Assembly (NCBI RefSeq): GCF_000025265.1
Contig: NC_013739.1
Span: forward strand, 3,534,001-3,598,000
Length of the DNA: 64,000 bases
Source of the DNA: Conexibacter woesei DSM 14684
GTDB lineage: Bacteria > Actinomycetota > Thermoleophilia > Solirubrobacterales > Solirubrobacteraceae
Reading direction: 5' to 3'
Positions 59,027-64,000 of this stretch are shown piece by piece. The notes beneath the pieces were generated by a model. That model made no database searches and had not been told where the DNA came from. It saw nothing but the letters and a program-made list of their open reading frames with translations. A program made the translations under genes and the position numbers. Each line of letters begins with the position of its first letter. The stretch's first letter is position 1.

Positions 59027-62000
59027 CCGCCGCCGACGTCGCCGAGTTCGACCTCTGCGGCCCGCTGCCCGAAGGCGTCACCGTGCTGGAGGCCAGCGCC
59101 GGCACCGGCAAGACCTACGCGATCGCGGCGCTCGCGACGCGCTACGTCGCAGAGGGCATCCCGCTCGACCAGCTGCTGATCGTCACGTTCACGCGCATGG
59201 CGACCGGCGAGCTGCGCGACCGTGTCCGGCACCGGCTCGCGAGCACACGCGAAGCGCTCGACGCGATCGCGGCCGGCGCCGCACCAGGCGTCTACGACGA
59301 GGTCGTGCGGCTGCTGGCGTCCGGGACGTCCGCCGAGGTCGCGCGACGCCGCGACCGGATCGTGCGCGCGCTGGCCGAGTTCGACGCAGCGACGATCACG
59401 ACGATCCACAGCTTCTGCCAGGAGGCGCTGGGCGAGCTCGGCTTCGCCGCCGACCTCGACCGCGACCATCGCTTCCAGGAGGACGTCCGCGACCTCGCCG
59501 AGGAGGTCGTCGACGATCTCTACGTGCGCGGCTTCCTCACCCGTCCTCCCCACTTCAGACGCGCCGAGGCCGGGCGCGTCGCGCTGAAGGCGATCGACAA
59601 CCCGTCGGCCGTGCTGGAGCCGAGAGCGGCCGGCAGAAGCACCTACGCGGGGATGCGCGTCGGCCTCGCGACGGCCGCGCGCGCCGAGCTGGACCGGCGC
59701 AAGCGCGCCGCGGCGCTGGTCACGTTCGACGACCTGCTGCTGCGGCTGCGCGACGCGCTCGAGGGTCCGGACGGCGAGGCGGTCGCGGCGCGCCTGCACC
59801 GGCGCTACCGCATCGCGCTCGTCGACGAGTTCCAGGACACCGATCCCGACCAGTGGGCGATCATGCGCCGCGCCTTCGCGGCCACCGGGACGACGCTGGT
59901 GCTGATCGGCGATCCCAAGCAGGCGGTGTACTCCTTCCGCGGCGCCGACGTGTTCGCCTACCTCGACGCGGCACGCGCGGCCGACGCCCACCCCACCCTG
60001 CGCGTCAACTGGCGCAGCGACCAGCGCCTGCTCGACGCCTACGACGCGCTGTTCGGCGCGGCACGCCTCGGTCACGACGAGATCGTCTACCGGCAGGTGC
60101 GGGCCGCCGCGGCGAATCGCGCCCCGCGCCTGCACGGCGCGCCGGGCGCGGCGCCGCTGCGAATCCGCGTCGTCCCGCGCGACGCGCCGACCGTCAGATT
60201 GACCAGCGGCGGCACCGCCAGCCCCGCGTCGGCGCGCGCGTACGTCGCCCGTGACCTCGCCGCCGACGTCGTCGCGCTGCTGGAGTCGGGCGCACGGATC
60301 GAGACGCGCGACAGCGACGGCAGAGCGGTCGGCCACACGCCCGTCGGCCCCGGCGACGTCGCCGTGCTGGTGCGCCGGAACGTCCAGGCGCGAGAGATCA
60401 AGACGGCGCTCGAGGCCGCCGGCGTTCCCGCCGTCGTCGCCGGGGGCGGCAGCGTCTTCGCAAGCGAGTCGGCGCGCGACTGGCTCGTGCTGCTGCAAGC
60501 GCTCGAACGTCCCGAGCTGCTCGCGCGCGCCCGCGCGGCCGCCCTGACCGCGTTCCTGGGCTGGAGCGCCGTGCGCGTCGCCGCGGCCGCCGAAGACGCG
60601 TGGGACGAGCTGCAGCAGCGCCTGCACGCGTGGGCCGGCGTGATGCGCCGCCACGGAGTCGCCGCGCTGACGGAGACGATCACGTCGAGCGAGCGCGTGT
60701 CCGTCCGGCTGCTGGAGATCGTCGGCGGCGAGCGGCGCCTGACGGACCTGCGCCACGTCGGTGAGCTGCTGCACGCCGCCTCCGCCGACGAGCAGCTGGG
60801 CATCACCGCGCTGGCCGCGTGGCTGCGCCGCCGGATCGAGGCGGGCGACCGCGACGCCGACGCCGACGATCGCGCGCGGCGCCTGGAGTCCGACGCGGAG
60901 GCCGTCCAGGTGCTCACGGTGCACCGCAGCAAGGGCCTGGAGTTCCCGATCGTCTACTGCCCCTACCTGTGGGACCCGATCTGGATCCCGAACGAGCCGT
61001 TGCCGGCGACCTTTCACGACGCTGCCAACGGCGGTGCTCGCACGATCGACGTCGCGCTGGACGAGGACAACCAGGACTACCGCCGCCACCAGCGCCAGGA
61101 CAAGGAGGAGCAGCTCGGCGAGGAGCTGCGCCTGGCCTACGTCGCGCTCACGCGCGCACGCCACCAGGCGGTCGTCTGGTGGGCGGGATCGTGGTCCAGC
61201 CGCAACTCAGCGCTCGGACGCCTCGTGTTCGAGCGCGACGCCGACGGCAACGTGCCGGCGACCGGCAGCTTCACGCCGACCGACGAGGCCGCGACCGACC
61301 GCTTCCGGCAGCTCGCGGCCGCAGCCGCGGGAGCGATCGCGGTCGAGCGGGCGACCGTGGTCGACGGAGTCCGCTGGTCGCCGCCCCAGGAGCCCTGGAC
61401 GCTGCTGGAGGCGGCGACGTTCGATCGCGCGCTCGATCAACGGTGGCGACGCACCTCCTTCACGACGATCACCGCCGGCGCCTTCGAGGCACGGGTCGCG
61501 AGCGAGCTCGAGGAAGCTCCCGGCGCCGACGACGCCGTCGAGATCCCGCTGCTGCTCCCCTCCCCTTCCGGCGACGACCGTGCGACGGCGAGCGCGGCCG
61601 TGTCGCTGCTGTCGGAGCTGCCGGCGGGCGCGCGCATCGGCACCTTCGTCCACAGCGTGCTCGAAGCGACCGACTTCGCGGCCTCCGACCTCGACGGCGA
61701 GCTGACCGCCCACATCGGCGCCGCCCTCGACCGCCGCCGGATCGACGTCGGAGACCCGGCGGCGCTCGCCGGCGGCCTGCGGGCGGCGATCGAGACGCCG
61801 CTGGGCGAGCTGGCCGGCGGTTGGCGGCTGCGCGACCTCCCCCGCAGCGCGCGCCTCGACGAGATGGGCTTCGAGCTGCCGCTGGTCGGTGGCGACGCCC
61901 CGACCGGCGAGCTGACGCTCTCCGCCGTGGCGGCGGTCCTGCGAGCGCACGTCGCCCCGGACGACCCGCTGGCGGGCTACGCCGAGCGCCTCTCCGATCC

Positions 62001-62421
62001 GGCGCTGCGGTCCCATCTGCGCGGCTATCTGGCCGGCGCGATCGACCTCGTCGCACGCCGCGCCGAGGGCGTCCCGTACGCGATCGTCGACTACAAGACC
62101 AACCGACTGGCCGCCGCCGGCGAGGCGCTGACCCCATGGCACTATCGCCCGGCGGCACTCGCGATCGAGATGCAGCGCTCGCACTACGTCCTCCAAGCGC
62201 TGCTCTACGCCGTCGCGCTGCACCGCTATCTGCGCTGGCGAGTCGAGGACCACCACCCCGACCGGGACCGTCCGCTGATCGTCTACGCGTTCCTGCGCGG
62301 CATGGCCGGTTCGGCGACGCCCGTCCTCGACGGCGCGCCCTGCGGCGTCTTCGCCTGGCGGCCGCCCGAAGGGCTCGTGCCGGCGCTCAGCGACGTCTTC
62401 GAGGAGGGAACGGCGGCATGA
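59023..62421 (+). CDS. recB: Exodeoxyribonuclease V beta chain (helicase-nuclease)
   Basis: 1132 residues from GTG 59023 (GTGA overlap). UvrD-type motifs are present in order: Walker A EASAGTGKTYAIAALA, motif II VDEFQDTDPDQW, motif III VLIGDPKQAVYSFRGAD, and HRSKGLEFPIVYCPYLW with RLAYVALTRARHQAVVWWAG. The C-terminal nuclease domain carries YAIVDYKTNRL, with the Asp and Lys of the Mg2+ site. It unwinds 3' to 5' and degrades DNA at double-strand breaks until Chi is met. Confidence 0.95.
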   Translation: MTAADVAEFDLCGPLPEGVTVLEASAGTGKTYAIAALATRYVAEGIPLDQLLIVTFTRMATGELRDRVRHRLASTREALDAIAAGAAPGVYDEVVRLLASGTSAEVARRRDRIVRALAEFDAATITTIHSFCQEALGELGFAADLDRDHRFQEDVRDLAEEVVDDLYVRGFLTRPPHFRRAEAGRVALKAIDNPSAVLEPRAAGRSTYAGMRVGLATAARAELDRRKRAAALVTFDDLLLRLRDALEGPDGEAVAARLHRRYRIALVDEFQDTDPDQWAIMRRAFAATGTTLVLIGDPKQAVYSFRGADVFAYLDAARAADAHPTLRVNWRSDQRLLDAYDALFGAARLGHDEIVYRQVRAAAANRAPRLHGAPGAAPLRIRVVPRDAPTVRLTSGGTASPASARAYVARDLAADVVALLESGARIETRDSDGRAVGHTPVGPGDVAVLVRRNVQAREIKTALEAAGVPAVVAGGGSVFASESARDWLVLLQALERPELLARARAAALTAFLGWSAVRVAAAAEDAWDELQQRLHAWAGVMRRHGVAALTETITSSERVSVRLLEIVGGERRLTDLRHVGELLHAASADEQLGITALAAWLRRRIEAGDRDADADDRARRLESDAEAVQVLTVHRSKGLEFPIVYCPYLWDPIWIPNEPLPATFHDAANGGARTIDVALDEDNQDYRRHQRQDKEEQLGEELRLAYVALTRARHQAVVWWAGSWSSRNSALGRLVFERDADGNVPATGSFTPTDEAATDRFRQLAAAAAGAIAVERATVVDGVRWSPPQEPWTLLEAATFDRALDQRWRRTSFTTITAGAFEARVASELEEAPGADDAVEIPLLLPSPSGDDRATASAAVSLLSELPAGARIGTFVHSVLEATDFAASDLDGELTAHIGAALDRRRIDVGDPAALAGGLRAAIETPLGELAGGWRLRDLPRSARLDEMGFELPLVGGDAPTGELTLSAVAAVLRAHVAPDDPLAGYAERLSDPALRSHLRGYLAGAIDLVARRAEGVPYAIVDYKTNRLAAAGEALTPWHYRPAALAIEMQRSHYVLQALLYAVALHRYLRWRVEDHHPDRDRPLIVYAFLRGMAGSATPVLDGAPCGVFAWRPPEGLVPALSDVFEEGTAA

Positions 62422-64000
62422 CCTCGCTGCGCGAGCGAGACCCCTTCGACGTCCGCCTCGCGCGCGGGGCGCCAGCGCTGCTGCGAGCGTTCAACGACGC
62501 TGGCGTGCTCTCGATCGCCGACGTCCAGGTCGCGCGGCGCCTGGCCGCGCTGGGAGACGTCGCCGACGCTGAGCTGCTGCTCGCCTTCGCGCTGGCGGCG
62601 CGTGCGCCGCGACTCGGTCACGTGCTCGTCGACCTCGCGACGATCCGCGCGACGGTCGCCGTCGACACGGAGGAACGGATCGACCTCGACGCCCTCCCCT
62701 GGCCTGAGACCGGCGCCTGGGTCGCGGCGTTGGCCGGCTGCGCGCTCGTCGGCGTCGGCGACGAGGACGGCGCCGACACGACGCCGCTGCGGCTCGTCGG
62801 CACCGCGCTCTACCTCGACCGCTACTGGCGCGAGGAGCGCCAGGTCGCAGCCGACCTCCGCGGCCGTCTCGAGGCGCTGCCGGCGGGTGTCGACGAGGCG
62901 GCGCTGACCGCTCGGCTGAAGCGCCTCGCGCCCGACGACGCGCGGCAGCGCAATGCGATCGCGGCTGCCGCCGTGCGCCGATTCGCGACGGTGGCCGGCG
63001 GCCCCGGGACCGGCAAGACGACGACGGTTGCACAGATCGCCGCGCTCGTCGTCGAACAGGCGCGAGCGGAGGGCCGGCCGGTCCCGTTGATCGCGCTCGC
63101 CGCGCCGACCGGAAAGGCGGCGGCGCGTCTGGAGGAGCAGGTCCACCACCGCGCCGCCCAGCTCGACACCACGCCCGACGTGCGCGAGCAGCTCGCCGGG
63201 CTGCGCGCGTCGACGTTGCACCGACTGCTCGGATGGCGCCCGGGAAGTCACAGCCGCTTCCGTCACGACCGCCACGCGCGGCTGCCGCACGACATGGTGA
63301 TCGTCGACGAGGCGTCGATGGTCTCGCTCACGCTCATGGCGCGTCTGCTCGAGGCCGTGCGGCCCGATGCGCGCCTCGTGCTCGTCGGCGACCCCGACCA
63401 GCTCGCCTCGATCGAGGCCGGTGCGGTGCTCGGCGACATCGTCCGCGCAGCGCGGCCGGGCGCCGGCATCGTGCAGCTCGAGCGCGTCTACCGCTTCGGT
63501 GCGGGCATCGGAGCGGTCAGCGCCGCCGTTCGCGCCGGCGATGCGGATGCGCTCGTCGCGGCGCTCGTGAGCGCTCCTGCCGAGGTCACGTGGATCCCGA
63601 TCGACGCGGGCGACCCCGCGACCGCGACAGCGGCCGTCCTGGCGCCCGTGCGCGACGCGGCCACACGAGCCGGCCGGGAGGTCATCGCCGCCGCGCTCGG
63701 CGGCGACGGACGCGCGGCGCTCGACGCGCTCGGCGCCTTCCGGCTGCTCTGCGCGCACCGCCGCGGCCCCCACGGCGTCACGACGTGGATGCCGCTGGTC
63801 GAGGGCTGGCTCGCGGGCGACATCGCCGCCACCGGCACCTGGGCCCGCGACTATCCTGGTCGCCCGCTGCTGATCACCGCCAACGACTACGACCTCGACC
63901 TCTTCAACGGCGACACCGGCGTCGTCGTCGCCAGCCCCTCCGGCGGCCTCACCGCCGCATTCGAGCGACGCGGCGAGATCGTCGCCGTCCGCCCCGCCCG
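62418..64000 (+). CDS. recD: Exodeoxyribonuclease V alpha chain, 3' end outside window
   Basis: It starts at ATG 62418 (ATGA overlap with recB) and stays open to base 64000, so about 527 codons are visible. The N-terminal RecD domain is followed by Walker A VAGGPGTGKTTTVAQIA, LAAPTGKAAARL, motif II MVIVDEASMVSLTLMARLL, VLVGDPDQLASIEAGAVLGD and ERVYRFG; LLITANDYDLDLFNGDTGVV belongs to the 2B/SH3-like region. It is the 5' to 3' helicase of the complex. Confidence 0.95.
   Translation, partial: MTSLRERDPFDVRLARGAPALLRAFNDAGVLSIADVQVARRLAALGDVADAELLLAFALAARAPRLGHVLVDLATIRATVAVDTEERIDLDALPWPETGAWVAALAGCALVGVGDEDGADTTPLRLVGTALYLDRYWREERQVAADLRGRLEALPAGVDEAALTARLKRLAPDDARQRNAIAAAAVRRFATVAGGPGTGKTTTVAQIAALVVEQARAEGRPVPLIALAAPTGKAAARLEEQVHHRAAQLDTTPDVREQLAGLRASTLHRLLGWRPGSHSRFRHDRHARLPHDMVIVDEASMVSLTLMARLLEAVRPDARLVLVGDPDQLASIEAGAVLGDIVRAARPGAGIVQLERVYRFGAGIGAVSAAVRAGDADALVAALVSAPAEVTWIPIDAGDPATATAAVLAPVRDAATRAGREVIAAALGGDGRAALDALGAFRLLCAHRRGPHGVTTWMPLVEGWLAGDIAATGTWARDYPGRPLLITANDYDLDLFNGDTGVVVASPSGGLTAAFERRGEIVAVRPA

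Noticed and set aside
1-64000. tRNA, rRNA or known riboswitch genes
   Set aside because: No cloverleaf with GTTC-type T-loop, rRNA segment or riboswitch core could be recognised by eye on either strand; a covariance-model scan would be needed to exclude small ones.

Overview
The window is about 64 kb of very GC-rich DNA packed with genes. Many genes overlap by 4 bp (ATGA or GTGA), starts are often GTG, and several starts look leaderless. Gene content (ETF plus amine oxidoreductase, PucR and GntR regulators, DrrAB, MMPL, RecCBD in the order C-B-D, many secreted Ig-like, Kelch and FG-GAP proteins) points to a high-GC actinobacterium. I would guess the Thermoleophilia/Solirubrobacterales (Conexibacter-like), but that placement is inference. 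I found no rRNA or tRNA gene and no CRISPR array.

Layout. 1-12.5 kb: the start of a secreted FG-GAP protein (runs off the left edge), a DrrAB-type exporter behind a MerR-type promoter, a quinone-oxidoreductase-like enzyme, an unusual ATPase-LuxR regulator, a secreted unknown, a TetR/MMPL exporter pair and a glycine-rich secreted protein. 12.5-32.7 kb: a large catabolic block. It holds a diaminopropionate ammonia-lyase divergent from a GntR regulator, an etfB-etfA-oxidoreductase operon, a PucR regulator, and a nine-gene operon. That operon contains dppBC-type permeases, a fused DppD-DppF ATPase, an M24 peptidase, an enolase-superfamily enzyme, a CocE-type hydrolase, two S9 peptidases and the peptide-binding lipoprotein. 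Together they look like import, hydrolysis and oxidation of unusual peptides or amino acid derivatives. 32.7-37.2 kb: a secreted tripeptidyl-peptidase-like hydrolase, an acetolactate synthase behind a Leu/Ile/Val-rich leader peptide, and a lipoprotein. 37.2-42.7 kb: small VOC, SRPBCC and peroxiredoxin genes, a secreted anchor-J protein and an esterase. 42.7-48.9 kb: a secreted YWTD/anchor-D protein divergent from a secreted protein carrying a nearly canonical eukaryotic ubiquitin domain, then a small secreted protein and a two-component system. 48.9-52.5 kb: a poor, partly AT-richer patch with gene remnants, a VapBC module, an interrupted gene and short repeats, probably a site of insertion and decay. 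52.5-64 kb: a secreted Kelch protein, an ANT(6)-like nucleotidyltransferase, and recC-recB-recD (recD runs off the right edge).

Two observations stand out. First, the gene at 45306-46388 encodes an exported ubiquitin about 86% identical to human ubiquitin over residues 1-74. Its predicted signal-peptide cut falls exactly before ubiquitin Met1. Lys48 and Lys63 are both Arg, and the C-terminal Gly-Gly is replaced by Glu-Pro. Second, the arginine codon AGA, nearly absent from cytoplasmic genes here, is concentrated in parts of proteins that end up outside the membrane. In the MMPL transporter all ten AGA/AGG codons fall in the two external loops, and in the lipoprotein at 36422-37186 all ten mature-region arginines are AGA. 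One exported protein (6194-7678) breaks the pattern.
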